Assembly: GCA_009760885.1 (NCBI GenBank)
Contig: CM019696.1
Location: forward strand, 49,840,574-49,904,573
Direction of reading: 5' to 3'
Source: Achatina immaculata
Lineage: Eukaryota > Mollusca > Gastropoda > Stylommatophora > Achatinidae
Length of the DNA stretch: 64,000 nucleotides
Shown: positions 58,201 to 64,000 of the stretch, piece by piece
How positions within the stretch are numbered: position 1 is the first letter of the stretch
How the letters are laid out: each line of letters opens with the position of its first letter
Translations under genes and position numbers: made by a program
Notes under the pieces: model-generated
Databases searched by the model: none
Seen by the model: the letters and a program-made list of their open reading frames with translations, nothing else
Told to the model about the DNA's origin: nothing

Positions 58201-61200
58201 CTATGCTTAGGTAGGCATATAGTCCGTATCAAAGAGACGTTGACAAAGTTTAAAGTTATAAGAACGAATATTACTTATAAGTTTTACGCTAATTGGTAGG
58301 GCATTCCAAAGGTGGGCAGCTGAGTAAGAGAAGCTTTTTTAAACATGTCAAGCCTTGGTTTTGGGAGAATACAATTGCTTAAGCGTTGACTGTGTTTTGG
58401 GTTGGATTTGAACAAGTACCACAGATAGGGTGGAGCAATGTGCGATAGAATTTTATGAATTAACTTGGTCTTGTTGAAAAGAAATCTCTTCTTAAGGGGT
58501 AGAATATCAAGACGTTTGTCCTTATTTGTAATAAGTGCTGCATGTTTGTCATCTGTAAGCTTTACTGCTCATTTCTGAAGTGAGTAAAGTCTTTTCGTGT
58601 TTGACATGGAACAACCATCCCAGACTGTGGAACAGTAGTCCAAGTGTGTTTGTATCTGTGATATGCAGTATATTTTTCTGGTGTCTATGTCAAGAAAATG
58701 TTTAATTTTAGTAAATTGGTAAACTTTTTTGTGTAATGAGTTTGGTTATATTGTCTACATGATGATTCCAGCTGAGGTGGTGGTCAATCATGGAACCTAG
58801 AGTTTTGTGTTCACTAACATTCTCTATCTGTGAAGTTCCAGCATGGAGCTGTAGTGTTGTTGTTGGTGAATTTGTTGATTTCTGTCTTGTTATAATGAGC
58901 ATGGATTTTGTTTTGCTGGTGTTTATGAGCATTCTGTTGTTATTGCTCCAGTTAATTAGACTATTTATTTCAATTTGAAGACTTGACTGAGTAAGAGACA
59001 ACAATAATGACTGTTAATAGTTATTGTCACTAGTGTAAACTGTGCAGTCATCAGCAAAGAGGTCATAAGATGATTTTTTGAGATGAAGTGGAAGATCATT
59101 GATGTAGATGGTAAACAGGAGAGGGCCAAGAATAGATCCCTGTGGAATGCCATTATCAACCACAGATGAACTTGACTTAGAGTTTCTGAGGCAAATTACC
59201 TGTTGTTTGTTGGAAAGAAAAGATGTAATAAATTTTGTCAAGTCAGAGTGCAATCTATAAGTCTCAAGCTTTCTAACTGGGAATTCATGATCAATCATGT
59301 CAAATGCTTTTTTAAAGTCAACAAAGACAGCACCACACAATTTATCATCATTTATATTAGATATTTATAATTATTTATAATTATATTTCTAATTATATTA
59401 GAATTGCTAAACCTTGAAACTGACTTACCAGCCCCACAACTAAATGTCAACCTAGATGAAATTAAATTGCATGAAATTGAAACAGCAGTGAATTTAATGG
59501 CTAACAACAAAGCTGCAGGTGAAGATGAAATAACAGCCGAGATGCTAAAAGCTATCAATAGTGACAACATGAGACAACTACAGAGAATGTTTAACAAGAT
59601 TTGGAAAGAAGAAAAGGTCCCTTCTAATTGGAAGAAAGGAATCATTGTTAAAATACCAAAAAAGGGCAACCTTAGTGACTGTAACAACTGGAGAGGAGTA
59701 ACCTTAATACCAGTTGTGTCAAAAGTATTTTGCAAGGTCATTTTGAATAGACTCAAAGATATAGTGGATACTGCAATGAGAGAAGAACAAGCAGGATTTT
59801 GAAAAGGGAGAAGCTGTCTCGACCAGATCTTTACTCTCAGAATAATACTTGAAGAACATATTGAAAAGCAGAAACCATTAATACTGAACTTCATAGATTT
59901 TAAAAAGGCATTTGATAGCATACACAGAGATTCATTATGGAGAATTTTATGTCTATATGGAATACCATCTAAAATTGTCAACATCATTAAGGACTTATAC
60001 AATGGATATGGTTGTGCAGTCAAGACAGAAGAAGGGATGAGTGAATGGTTCCAGATTGAAACAGGCGTGAAACAAGGATGTATACTGTCTCCTTTACTTT
60101 TTGGGATTACAATAGACTTCATAATGAAAAAATGCTGCACAGGTAACACAGGTATTGACTGGGTACATGGGACCCAACTAGAAGATCTTGATTTTGCTGA
60201 TGACATAACTCTTATCAGTAATAATGTGAATTCCATGCAAGAAAAAACAGATAGCCTGTCTTCACTGGCTAGCAAAATAAGACTTGAAATTAACAAGGAC
60301 AAAACAAAAATAATGAAAATTCCCATCAATCAAAATGGAAAAATACACATAGAAGGGACAGATATTGAAGAAGTCAATCAATTTGCATACCTTGGCAGCT
60401 ACATAGACCAGGATGGTGACACTAGAAAGGAAGTTAGGATCAGAATTGCAAAAGCAGCATCAATCTTCAAGAATCTTGAGAACATATGGAATTCAAAAGT
60501 TATAAGCACAAAAACCAAGTTAAGACTATTCAATTCAAATGTAATATCCACCCTCATTTATGCATGCGAAAGCTGGAAAACAACTAAAGAAATAGACAAG
60601 AAATTAGACTCTTTTGAAAACAAATGCCTAAGGAAAATACTCAGCATCAAGTGGAATGAATTCAAGAACAATGCAGAGATAAGACAGATGACTGAACAAC
60701 AACCAGTCTCATGGGTGATCAGGAAAAGGAGATGGACATATGTTGGTCACTTGATGAGAAGAAATGATCAGAGAATCCCAAAACAAGCTATCAGGTGGAA
60801 CACAACAGGCCGAAGAAAAAGGGGCAGACAGCGTGAAACTCTGAAGAGGACATTATTAAGAGAGGCCAAGTTAACAGGCATAAAATCCTTTGATGAGGTT
60901 GAAAGACTCGCCGAAGACAGGAAAAATTGGCGAACTACTTTACGAGCCCTATGTGACGTTTAACGGCACGGGAAGGATATAAGATATAAGATATTAGATA
61001 ACCAACATTCTGTCATTTTTGTGAGAGCTGTGTGGCAGGAATGTTTTGGCCTAAAACCTGACTGACAGTCAACAATCAAATCATTTTCTTGCATGTGTTG
61101 TAAGGTTGTTTTCTGTATCTATTTTTCTAGGGGTTTAGACAAAGTTGATAGAATGGAAATTGGCCCATAGCTTGAGGGATTTTTCTCCGAACCAGATTTT

Positions 61201-64000
61201 AAAAAGGGATATATTTTTGCAATTTTAAAAGCCTGAGGAAAATGACAATGTACAATGCACTGATTGTAAATGTATGTTAGTGTATCTGTAATTACTGTGG
61301 CTGAGTAGCGTAATATCTTGTTATCTCAAGTCCTGCTGTGTTGTAGTTCTTTAAAGACGAAAGATAATTGTAAACTTCACTGACATGAAAGGAATACTGG
61401 GTTGCTTTAGATTTGCACATTTGCTACCTATAAATTTGTTTAATTCGCTTAAATCAAAAGTTGGGGTTGGTAGTGAAGATTTTAAGATATTGACTTCTCT
61501 GAAGTGATTGCTGAACTCTTCACATGTAGGCACATGATTATAACTCTGCAAGTCAGACTGTTTTCTCTTGTTTGCTAGAATGTTAATTGGTTTCCAGACA
61601 GACTTACTGGGTCCCTAAAGTAATTTCTCTTTTCTTGCCTAATTAAATACTGAACTCTACTTCTAAGTAATCTGTAGCTAGTGAATACCTTAATTTTGTG
61701 GACCTGATCCCTTTCCCTCATGACTTGCAATATCTCATGTGTTATCCTGGGGGAACTTCACTTGATGTTTAACTCTCACCTCTTTAACAGGAACATGCTT
61801 ATCAAATATATCCCGAAAGGTTTTTATCCAGTATTCCAGGGCCTTATCAGGGTCAGTTAGTTGGTATACATGATCTAGAGGTGCTGCTTGTAACTCTTTC
61901 AGAAATGATTCTAAGCTGAATTTGCTACAACTTCTAAATTTAATACTGGTATGTTTATTTTTGAAAATTTTCAAGCCATGGCGTGTCCATGTGCAACAGA
62001 CTGGATAGTGATCATTCAGTGATGTGTGAGGGATTTTACATTCTATAATGTTTTCTGGATGAGCTACATATATGTGATTTATTAGTGTGGATGATGTTTC
62101 AGTTACTCTGGTAGGTTTAGTAATAATTTGGGATAAATTGTATGATAAAACAATATCATTCCATGTACCATCTGTTTGTATGTAATTATTATTGAAATCT
62201 CCAAGAACAATTATATCTTTTAAATTAAAAAACAAAACATAATCCATCATACTTGTAAAGTGATCATATCATGATCCTGTTGCATTTGGATTACGATACA
62301 GAAACCCACTTAAGATTGGGCTCTGCTTTGGAAGTCTATTTCCAACCATATACATTCAATATCTCGTGTCTCAAGGTCTGTTCTATGGCAAGAGTGTATG
62401 GCTGTGGTAATATATACAACTAATCCTGTCTCAAGCTTCCTAGTAGGGTCACGTGGAAGTAAATTATAACCGTCTATCCTAATGTCTTCGTCAGTTATAT
62501 TTTTGTTTAGACAACTTTCTGAAAAGCCTAAGACATGGAAGTTATTAACTATATTAGTTGCCTCAGAAAGTTTACCTAACAGGTGGTAATGTTTAAATGA
62601 CAAATTCTGAGACCTTCCTTTCGGAGCCACTCATCAACTATCTGGGCCGTTTTCTACAACTAGTAATGGTAATGTTACAATGACAGACAATTGAATAACA
62701 AGATACTTCATGAAATTTCAATTCCTATTGTCTGAACATCGGTGACATGTGTTGCTTGTGGATGATAGACATCATGAAGGCTTGGCTTAAAGCTGCTGGG
62801 CTGAACTGCATGAGATAATGTAAATCTTGATTCCACTGCGATGGGTGTGGTAGATTCTGGGCAGTGTTAGCAGTGGTTTGCCTGGATGGTTGGGGCTGTC
62901 GAGTGGGAAGGGCGGGAACATGGAGTCGTATGAAGAGGATGGGTCATATGGAGAGGATAAAGGAGCTGGAGTTGGTATGGGGGCAGGTGGTGATGTTTTG
63001 GAGAACACAGGGGGTTGCATAATCAGAGAAGAAGTGATCCGGGGGGGGGGGGAGAGAGAGAGAAGGGGGGACAGACAGTGAGACAGAGATGAATATTAAG
63101 TACTAAATTTTATATCTTAAATATAAAGATGAATAAGAAAAGATATTTTAGTATCCAGAAAATATTATCATAACTTACACCAGCAAAAGTTTAAATAAAC
63201 TTTTAACGAAATCCCAAAGTTTACATAATCTAAAGTTTAACAAAATCCTACTCTGCCCAGACAAAAACAAAAAAAAAACAGTCTTTACTGTATATTACAC
63301 CAATACAGATATCACTGTTCAACAAACATAAAGTTCAATCTTAAAACATCATCATCCTGCATCAAACAAGAGATGAAGTCTGTCTTCTTATCAGCAGTTC
63401 AATGGCAGTAGAAGACATGATTTATTTCAGTTCTGAGAGTGCTCAAAAGTCAAGTTCAGTCACATCAGACTCTGGTAATTTCAAAAAAAAAACTTACTTA
63501 TATACAGGAATGCCCAAGCAAGGAGATGTGATGTTAATTACACAAACTAGGGGTTCCAAGATTCCGTTTTTTTAAATGACAATGAGCAGAAAAACAGACA
63601 CTCATATTTGGAGTGACAAACCAAATCCAGCCATGATTTCTAACTCCTGTTTTATACTGTCCTTCCCAGAAACGTTCACCAACACAACAGCCTGAAGGAT
63701 GACATGAAGACTTGTCTGACTCAGACCTAAACCACTGGGGCTTCACCACATTCAGAACAAGAGCACATAACTGAGAGCAGTGAGCCTTACAATGACCAAA
63801 ATGGCTGTGATCTTATGGTAAAAATACATTAGAAACTTGTGAAAGATTAAATATGTGTTAAGAGGCATTAAGTTAACAGAGTCCGTGGCAGCCTAAATGT
63901 TGCTGGACAAAAATGAACAAAACTGATTGCCTTTAATGTTGCCAACAGACGAGTTGGTTTGAGATCCTGATCCGCCATGGCTGCTGAAGTATCAATGACT
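34117..64000 (-). CDS. GTF2H2: GTF2H2, TFIIH subunit p44/Ssl1 (12 exons, 5' end outside window)
   Basis: p44 is a core TFIIH subunit that stimulates the XPD helicase in nucleotide excision repair and RNA polymerase II transcription. Twelve exons on the - strand (window numbering E1-E12) join in phase to 339 codons plus stop. Human p44 has 395 residues and about 61 precede the match, so the gene is near-complete. E1-E6 encode the von Willebrand A-like Ssl1 domain ([36 protein letters not shown]). E9 encodes a C4 zinc finger (F-C-P-Q-C, C-K-V-C), and E11-E12 the C-terminal RING-like C4C4 domain (C-E-K-C, C-F-D-C-D, C-P-G-C). The introns are packed with minisatellites and transposons. E6 is present twice. 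Confidence 0.95.
34250..34460. repeat. 32-36-bp array copying the E12 acceptor (6 copies)
   Basis: The complement of TATTCACAGGTG occurs at 34251 (true site), 34287, 34319, 34354, 34389 and 34425. Each unit reads, on the - strand, TTTCAGTGTTTGCTG plus TATTCACAG|GTG. The copies continue GTGAGTTTTACC where the exon continues GTGTATGTT, so every decoy has an acceptor directly abutting a donor-like GTGAGT. Confidence 0.93.
34461..34985. other. GTF2H2 intron, short degenerate repeats only
   Basis: Irregular CTGATGTCCTATATCAG-type repeats at 34650-34735. No gene. Confidence 0.5.
34990..35200. repeat. About 34-bp minisatellite
   Basis: GACCTGTTTTTCTTATGTAA plus ACACCTGTACATAT, about six units. Confidence 0.9.
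35345..35550. repeat. 26-bp minisatellite
   Basis: GATACATGACCTGGCAGATG plus TCAGAA, about seven to eight units; the step is 26 bp in the regular part. Confidence 0.9.
35775..36292. repeat. 24-bp minisatellite (about 21 units)
   Basis: CCTCCTACACAAGCACCATG plus AGAA. The period is a multiple of three, so open frames appear on both strands (for example an 8-residue V-G-G-S-H-G-A-C repeat on the - strand). It lies wholly within the intron between E11 and E12. Confidence 0.95.
36444..36483 (-). CDS. GTF2H2: GTF2H2 microexon E11 (40 nt)
   Basis: Acceptor GTTTCAG, donor AAAT|GTGAGT. Reads [13 protein letters not shown], aligned to human FCYGCQGELKDQH. It supplies the first Cys pair of the C-terminal C4C4 domain. 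It fits phase 2 in, phase 0 out. Confidence 0.9.
36755..37622. repeat. 27-bp minisatellite (about 32 units)
   Basis: GCTTTCTAGACTGCCTATGT plus TGTAACA, with variants TACAATG, TATAACA and one-base deletions. It lies in the intron between E10 and E11. Confidence 0.95.
37623..37834. other. Intron spacer
   Basis: Nothing recognised. Confidence 0.4.
37835..38235. repeat. About 75-bp array copying the E10 donor (6 copies)
   Basis: ACACTTACACTGGCCCAGAA plus GTTAGAAGAT recurs at about 37850, 37922, 37996, 38068, 38142 and the true site 38215. On the - strand each contains the last 22 nt or so of E10 and the donor. Two copies read CTTAACAATGG, which destroys the GTAAGT. One reads CTTACTCTGG. Confidence 0.93.
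38219..38327 (-). CDS. GTF2H2: GTF2H2 exon E10
   Basis: Acceptor TTTTGCAG, donor CCAGT|GTAAGT, 109 nt. Reads [20 protein letters not shown], then A-Y-K-E-F, nearly identical to human here. The last 22 nt plus the donor are copied in the array downstream (37835-38235). Confidence 0.95.
38236..38760. other. E10 flank and intron with (TA)n
   Basis: Apart from E10 there is a TATATA microsatellite near 38611-38635 and short CTTCTGATCACTATAT repeats. No other feature. Confidence 0.5.
38760..40740. repeat. 40-bp satellite, two subfamilies, about 49 copies
   Basis: Block 1 (38760-39400): CTGACTGGCTGATATCACCA plus TACACTCTTCAGTACATTCT. Block 2 (39400-40740): CCAGCTGAGACCAACACACA plus TTCTTTAATACACTCTCTAA. 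The two 40-bp consensus sequences align, so they are subfamilies of one repeat. Block 2 has a ten-monomer higher-order pattern. It occupies most of the intron between E9 and E10. Confidence 0.95.
40978..41081 (-). CDS. GTF2H2: GTF2H2 exon E9 (C4 zinc finger)
   Basis: Acceptor CCTGTCGCAG, donor TGCA|GTAAGT, 104 nt. Reads [20 protein letters not shown], then [14 protein letters not shown], with the Cys pairs of the p44 zinc finger conserved. Confidence 0.96.
41082..41570. other. Intron between E8 and E9, no feature
   Basis: Short diverged TTAATGTGACAAACAGGGCA repeats at 41440-41520. Similar words resume at 43150-43360, on the other side of the mariner element. Confidence 0.45.
41570..41880. 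repeat. Dispersed repeat shared with 11.8 kb; GAA-rich 3' end
   Basis: Contains GCTCAAGACCCTGTCTCATC and TGCTAAAGAAGCATGC as at 11.82-11.9 kb, ending in an (AAG)n tract at 41834-41865. It may be an unrecognised SINE-like family. Confidence 0.5.
41881..43149 (+). mobile_element. Mariner element 2, inactive
   Basis: TA duplications at 41881-41882 and 43148-43149, with inverted repeats of about 35 bp (TGAGGGGTGATTGATAAGTT at the left and as reverse complement at the right). Transposase pieces show [10 protein letters not shown] (helix-turn-helix region), [20 protein letters not shown] and L-D-Y-Y-L-F; the last two Asp are 34 residues apart. The first catalytic Asp is Glu (G-E-E-T in place of G-D-E-T). 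An internal TGA (42311-42313) and frameshifts confirm that it is dead. Confidence 0.93.
43372..43435 (-). CDS. GTF2H2: GTF2H2 exon E8
   Basis: Acceptor TTGGTCAG, donor ATGTG|GTAGGT, 64 nt. Reads [20 protein letters not shown], then M, joining to C-H-L-D of E9. A competing internal donor GGAG|GTGAGA at 43411 would shorten the exon to 24 nt and break the frame. Confidence 0.85.
43470..43625. repeat. 29-bp minisatellite
   Basis: GATAAGACTTCTACTGATCA plus ATAGTTCAG, about five units, diverging at the edges. Confidence 0.88.
43795..43935. repeat. 25-bp minisatellite
   Basis: CTCCTCATCCCAGCAGTCAC plus TAGGG, five to six units. Confidence 0.92.
44176..44346. mobile_element. Probable MITE with perfect 28-bp terminal inverted repeats
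   Basis: The arms at 44176-44203 and 44319-44346 are perfect reverse complements (TATGCAGGAAACTCTCTACC plus GTAGAGAG). If the outer TA is the target duplication, the element is 167 bp with ends TGCAGGAAACTC. It has no coding capacity. The arm itself contains a near-palindrome, CTCTCTACCGTAGAGAG. Confidence 0.8.
44430..44580 (+). mobile_element. Damaged SINE copy
   Basis: Head GCGAGGCAAAATGGTTAATC, central AGAAATGGGTACCCAACTTC and tail GACAGGTCAAGGAAAATATG line up with the SINE at 49.4 kb. The B-box region is lost and replaced by a C-run (44470-44482). Confidence 0.6.
44555..44862. repeat. 48-bp array amplified from a SINE tail
   Basis: GGTCAAGGAAAATATGGGCA plus CTAACACCATATCCCTATGT plus GCCTCCAA, six units. 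The first unit is continuous with the SINE at 44430. The same words occur once at the end of the intact SINE at 49.6 kb. At 48 bp it is open in several frames. Confidence 0.93.
44863..46134. other. Intron sequence, no gene seen
   Basis: G-runs at 45469-45480 and 45526-45543 and an A-run at 45561-45572. Short frames are unsupported. Confidence 0.45.
46135..47978. repeat. 35-bp satellite (about 52 copies)
   Basis: GTAAGTGCTGTTAGTGCTTG plus GACTGGGTAGACTAG, almost homogeneous. The main variation is GTAAGT/GTATGT, and ATAAGT in a few late units. On the + strand each unit carries a donor-like CTAG|GTAAGT. GTF2H2 is transcribed from the other strand, so these are not decoys for it. Confidence 0.97.
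48208..48238 (-). CDS. GTF2H2: GTF2H2 microexon E7 (31 nt)
   Basis: Acceptor CTGTTACAG, donor ATGG|GTGAGT. Reads [10 protein letters not shown] plus the first base of Gly, matching human SSECSLIRMG. The phase (0 in, 1 out) is exactly what the neighbours need. Confidence 0.88.
48239..48522. other. Intron sequence, no gene seen
   Basis: Nothing recognised. Confidence 0.4.
48523..48715 (-). pseudogene. Unidentified open frame, possibly a transposon or gene fragment
   Basis: A - strand frame of about 64 codons ends with TGA at 48523-48525. It reads [20 protein letters not shown], then [13 protein letters not shown]. Charged and aromatic residues are well mixed, unlike chance frames in this AT-rich DNA. 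I do not recognise the family. It is not part of GTF2H2. Confidence 0.3.
48796..48912 (-). mobile_element. tRNA-derived SINE (minus strand)
   Basis: On the - strand, AGGCTGCATAGTCTTCGAAT is followed by a B-box-like GGGTTCAAATCCCAAC and then a pyrimidine-rich tail. A-runs flank both sides of the + strand copy. It is similar to the SINE at 1.44 kb. Confidence 0.6.
49030..49152. repeat. About 36-bp tandem repeat, three units
   Basis: TTCTATCTTCTTCTAACCTG plus TCCAAACAGTTCTGAAC, three imperfect units. Confidence 0.88.
49392..49640 (+). mobile_element. tRNA-derived SINE, best-preserved copy
   Basis: A-box TGGCGAAGTGGTTAATGC and B-box TTGTTCGAATCTAGAC are spaced as in a tRNA. A tRNA-unrelated body follows (AGAAATAGGTACCTGGCTTC, GACGCTGACCACATCACCCT, CAAGCAAAATATGGGCAC). 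The 3' end is GGGCTGCCTTTACC. Related copies occur at 11.6 and 44.4 kb. Confidence 0.75.
49695..49895 (-). mobile_element. LINE 3' tail (same family as 22.4-23.4 kb)
   Basis: GGCCTCTCAGTTGTAAGCAA, GATCATCAACAATGTCTTGC and GATTCCCATTATGTGCTCTT match the 3' end of the LINE at 22.4 kb in the same orientation. It is 5'-truncated after about 200 bp. Confidence 0.8.
49978..50054 (-). CDS. GTF2H2: GTF2H2 exon E6, downstream copy
   Basis: Reads [20 protein letters not shown], then P-P-P-A-S, matching human [20 protein letters not shown]. Acceptor CCCTGCAG (AG at 50056-50055), donor GTGAGC at 49977. Confidence 0.92.
50463..50676 (-). mobile_element. LINE 3' tail, minus strand (duplicated at 51814-52026)
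   Basis: The - strand encodes [16 protein letters not shown], then [16 protein letters not shown] and a stop, ending in (GAT)n. A relative of this family lies at 54.9 kb on the + strand. Confidence 0.8.
50677..51175 (+). mobile_element. LINE 3' tail, plus strand (first copy)
   Basis: Encodes [15 protein letters not shown], then [15 protein letters not shown] and a C-terminal [14 protein letters not shown]. It has the same 3' end and (GA)n tail as 24116-24492. It abuts the opposite-strand LINE tail at 50676 with no gap. Confidence 0.85.
51330..51406 (-). CDS. GTF2H2: GTF2H2 exon E6, upstream duplicate
   Basis: Identical by eye to 49978-50054, with the same acceptor (CCCTGCAG) and donor (TTCG|GTGAGC). 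It lies in the upstream copy of the 1.35-kb tandem duplication. Being 77 nt long with phase 1 in and phase 0 out, it cannot be joined to the other copy without a frameshift, so only one copy can be used per productive mRNA. Confidence 0.85.
51814..52026 (-). mobile_element. LINE 3' tail, minus strand (second copy)
   Basis: Second member of the tandem duplication. A one-base deletion at about 51932 shifts its frame, and Leu to Ile follows in the residual R-E-M-I-L-D. Confidence 0.8.
52027..52525 (+). mobile_element. LINE 3' tail, plus strand (second copy)
   Basis: The coding part reads the same as 50677-51175; it was duplicated together with GTF2H2 exon E6. Confidence 0.85.
52656..53537. other. 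Intron between E5 and E6 with two weak arrays
   Basis: CAAGAAACCAGTCAAAACAA plus AAACCACATTAAATCA repeats about four times at 52820-52985. Diverged CAGTCTGTCAGCCAGATCAG/CATACATG units lie at 53230-53490. No gene. Confidence 0.7.
53538..53625 (-). CDS. GTF2H2: GTF2H2 exon E5
   Basis: Acceptor TTGTTGCAG, donor GGAG|GTGAGG, 88 nt. Reads [20 protein letters not shown], then C-K-S-L-C-Q-Q-T-G. The first 27 nt belong to the 46-bp array that extends upstream. Confidence 0.95.
53596..53875. repeat. 46-bp array copying the E5 acceptor and first 27 nt (6 copies)
   Basis: On the - strand each unit is TTTATTTCTTGTTGCAG followed by ACCATGGCAGAAGCCAAC and ATTAGGTGC. The acceptor step is exactly 46 bp where measured (53626 to 53672). 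Some units have ACCTTGG in place of ACCATGG. The copy nearest the exon is the real acceptor. Confidence 0.95.
54088..54178 (-). CDS. GTF2H2: GTF2H2 exon E4
   Basis: Acceptor TATTTGTAG, donor ATCAAG|GTAAG, 91 nt. Reads [20 protein letters not shown], then [10 protein letters not shown]. Its acceptor is the first member of the array at 54179-54435. Confidence 0.95.
54179..54435. repeat. About 49-bp array copying the E4 acceptor (5 copies)
   Basis: CT of the complementary acceptor is at 54179 (true site), 54231, 54279, 54329 and 54378. On the - strand each unit ends TGTTTATGTGTTTGTAG. The repeated part covers the intron side only. Upstream of it each unit has TTGTCTAATTTGGTATGG. Confidence 0.92.
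54512..54617 (-). CDS. GTF2H2: GTF2H2 exon E3
   Basis: Acceptor TTTTCCCAG, donor TCTCAG|GTTAGT, 106 nt. Reads [12 protein letters not shown], then [16 protein letters not shown], matching human [20 protein letters not shown]. Confidence 0.95.
54618..54900. other. Intron between E2 and E3, no feature
   Basis: Nothing recognised apart from the onset of the LINE remnant listed next. Confidence 0.4.
54905..55065 (+). mobile_element. LINE 3' tail
   Basis: Encodes [16 protein letters not shown], then, after a frame break, a segment equivalent to [18 protein letters not shown]. It is the family of 50463-50676 in the opposite orientation. Its end is the seed of the array that follows. Confidence 0.75.
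55000..55495. repeat. About 65-bp array amplified from a LINE C-terminal coding end
   Basis: GTTCATGAAGGATAAGGTAT plus TATGGAGAAATATAACAGCC plus AGCTCTAGTCACAATGCTAA plus TCAGT, about eight units. The words CATGAAGGACATGGCATTATG and GAGAAATATAACAGCCAATG are the last codons of the adjoining LINE. Confidence 0.93.
55495..55925 (-). mobile_element. LINE remnant, minus strand
   Basis: Broken - strand frames read V-N-G-E-K-I-E, then [18 protein letters not shown], then I-Y-K-R-M-R, equivalent to the post-RT region (WTLNKxxxKKIExFEMWxYRRM) of RTE-like LINEs. Confidence 0.75.
56050..57375 (+). mobile_element. Mariner element 3, inactive
   Basis: TA duplications at 56050-56051 and 57374-57375. Inverted repeats of about 40 bp (CGAGGGCATTCAGAAACTAA at the left; CGAGGGGTGTTCAGAAAGTA as reverse complement at the right, both continuing TGCACCACATCG). 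Transposase pieces show [19 protein letters not shown] and S-D-F-H-L-F. All three Asp are present and the last two are 34 residues apart. Stops and frameshifts interrupt it. It lies in the intron between E2 and E3. Confidence 0.94.
57376..57895. other. GTF2H2 E2 flanks and GA-rich tract
   Basis: E2 lies at 57467-57572. A purine-rich (GA)n tract occupies about 57825-57892, abutting the 3' end of the CR1-like LINE. Confidence 0.6.
57467..57572 (-). CDS. GTF2H2: GTF2H2 exon E2
   Basis: Acceptor CACCAG, 106 nt, donor GGAG|GTTAG. Reads [20 protein letters not shown], then [15 protein letters not shown]. Phase 0 in, phase 1 out. Confidence 0.95.
57895..62790 (-). mobile_element. CR1/Jockey-like LINE, minus strand, interrupted by an RTE copy
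   Basis: On the - strand, 62630-61735 encodes an APE-type endonuclease ([26 protein letters not shown]). The reverse transcriptase then runs through [30 protein letters not shown], a break at 60990/59363, [21 protein letters not shown] and L-F-A-D-D. A thumb/C-terminal part extends to about 58200. The 3' end near 57895 carries AATAAAGTACGTTCATTCG. Stops and frameshifts show that it is inactive, and the 5' end is truncated. It fills the large intron between E1 and E2 of GTF2H2. Confidence 0.9.
59363..60990 (+). mobile_element. RTE-like LINE, copy 2, nested insertion
   Basis: 5'-truncated copy covering the RT and C-terminus, with one TGA at 59800-59802 in an otherwise almost open frame ending at 60963. 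It is flanked by perfect 9-bp target duplications, ATATTAGAT, at 59354-59362 and 60991-60999. The 3' tail is GATATAAGATATAAG. About 38 bp of AT-rich filler (59363-59400) separates the left duplication from the first LINE-matching base. It is very similar to copy 1 at 15.2-17.8 kb. Confidence 0.95.
62791..63930. other. GTF2H2 intron 1, 5' part, no gene seen
   Basis: A G-run and (GA)n tract lie at 63041-63075. I see no exon with supported splice sites. Confidence 0.45.
63931..64000 (-). CDS. GTF2H2: GTF2H2 exon E1 (partial)
   Basis: Reads [20 protein letters not shown], then T-L-K, matching the human segment around MEDQDLKPNRLTCTLK. It ends ACATTAAAG|GCAATC, so the donor is GC and not GT. The upstream end is cut by the window edge. 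Confidence 0.9.

Noticed and set aside
59352..60329. 325-codon - strand frame
   Set aside because: It is antisense to the RTE-like reverse transcriptase, which has clear RT motifs on the + strand.

Overview
This is a 64 kb piece of an AT-rich animal genome, most likely a mollusc or another spiralian invertebrate. The evidence is short exons with GT/GC-AG introns, several families of non-LTR retrotransposons, mariner transposons, tRNA-derived SINEs and an extreme load of minisatellites. Clade assignment is inference. No prokaryotic operon, CRISPR array, rRNA or bona fide tRNA gene is visible.

Layout. 0-2.4 kb: the last two coding exons of a galactokinase gene (GALK1 type, + strand), followed by about 8 kb of T-rich non-coding DNA that may be its 3' UTR or downstream flank. 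12.1-14.7 kb and 24.6-27.3 kb: two intronless C2H2 zinc-finger genes on the - strand. They have 12 and 14 fingers, and both carry an N-terminal domain resembling the Gag of Ty3/gypsy-type LTR retrotransposons. 34.1-64.0 kb: nearly the whole GTF2H2 gene (p44/Ssl1 subunit of TFIIH) on the - strand. I resolved twelve coding exons by splice sites, reading frame and family homology; they join into an open frame of 339 residues. Only about the first 60 residues lie outside the window.

Mobile DNA. There are two closely similar copies of an RTE-like LINE, one inserted in a 40-bp minisatellite and one nested inside a CR1/Jockey-like LINE. A third fragment and tails of at least three other LINE families are also present. 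Three mariner elements have intact terminal inverted repeats and TA target sites but broken transposases. There is also a probable MITE and several tRNA-derived SINEs.

The most unusual theme is a set of minisatellites seeded on splice junctions. At five exon/intron boundaries (the GALK1 donor; GTF2H2 acceptors of exons 4, 5 and 12; the donor of exon 10, in window numbering) the junction itself has been tandemly copied 5-9 times into the intron. The true splice site is therefore followed or preceded by decoy copies, sometimes with 22-33 nt of attached exon sequence. A 1.35-kb tandem duplication has also doubled GTF2H2 exon 6. Other arrays have been seeded on LINE and SINE tails. The genes are otherwise unrelated housekeeping and regulatory loci and do not form a common pathway.
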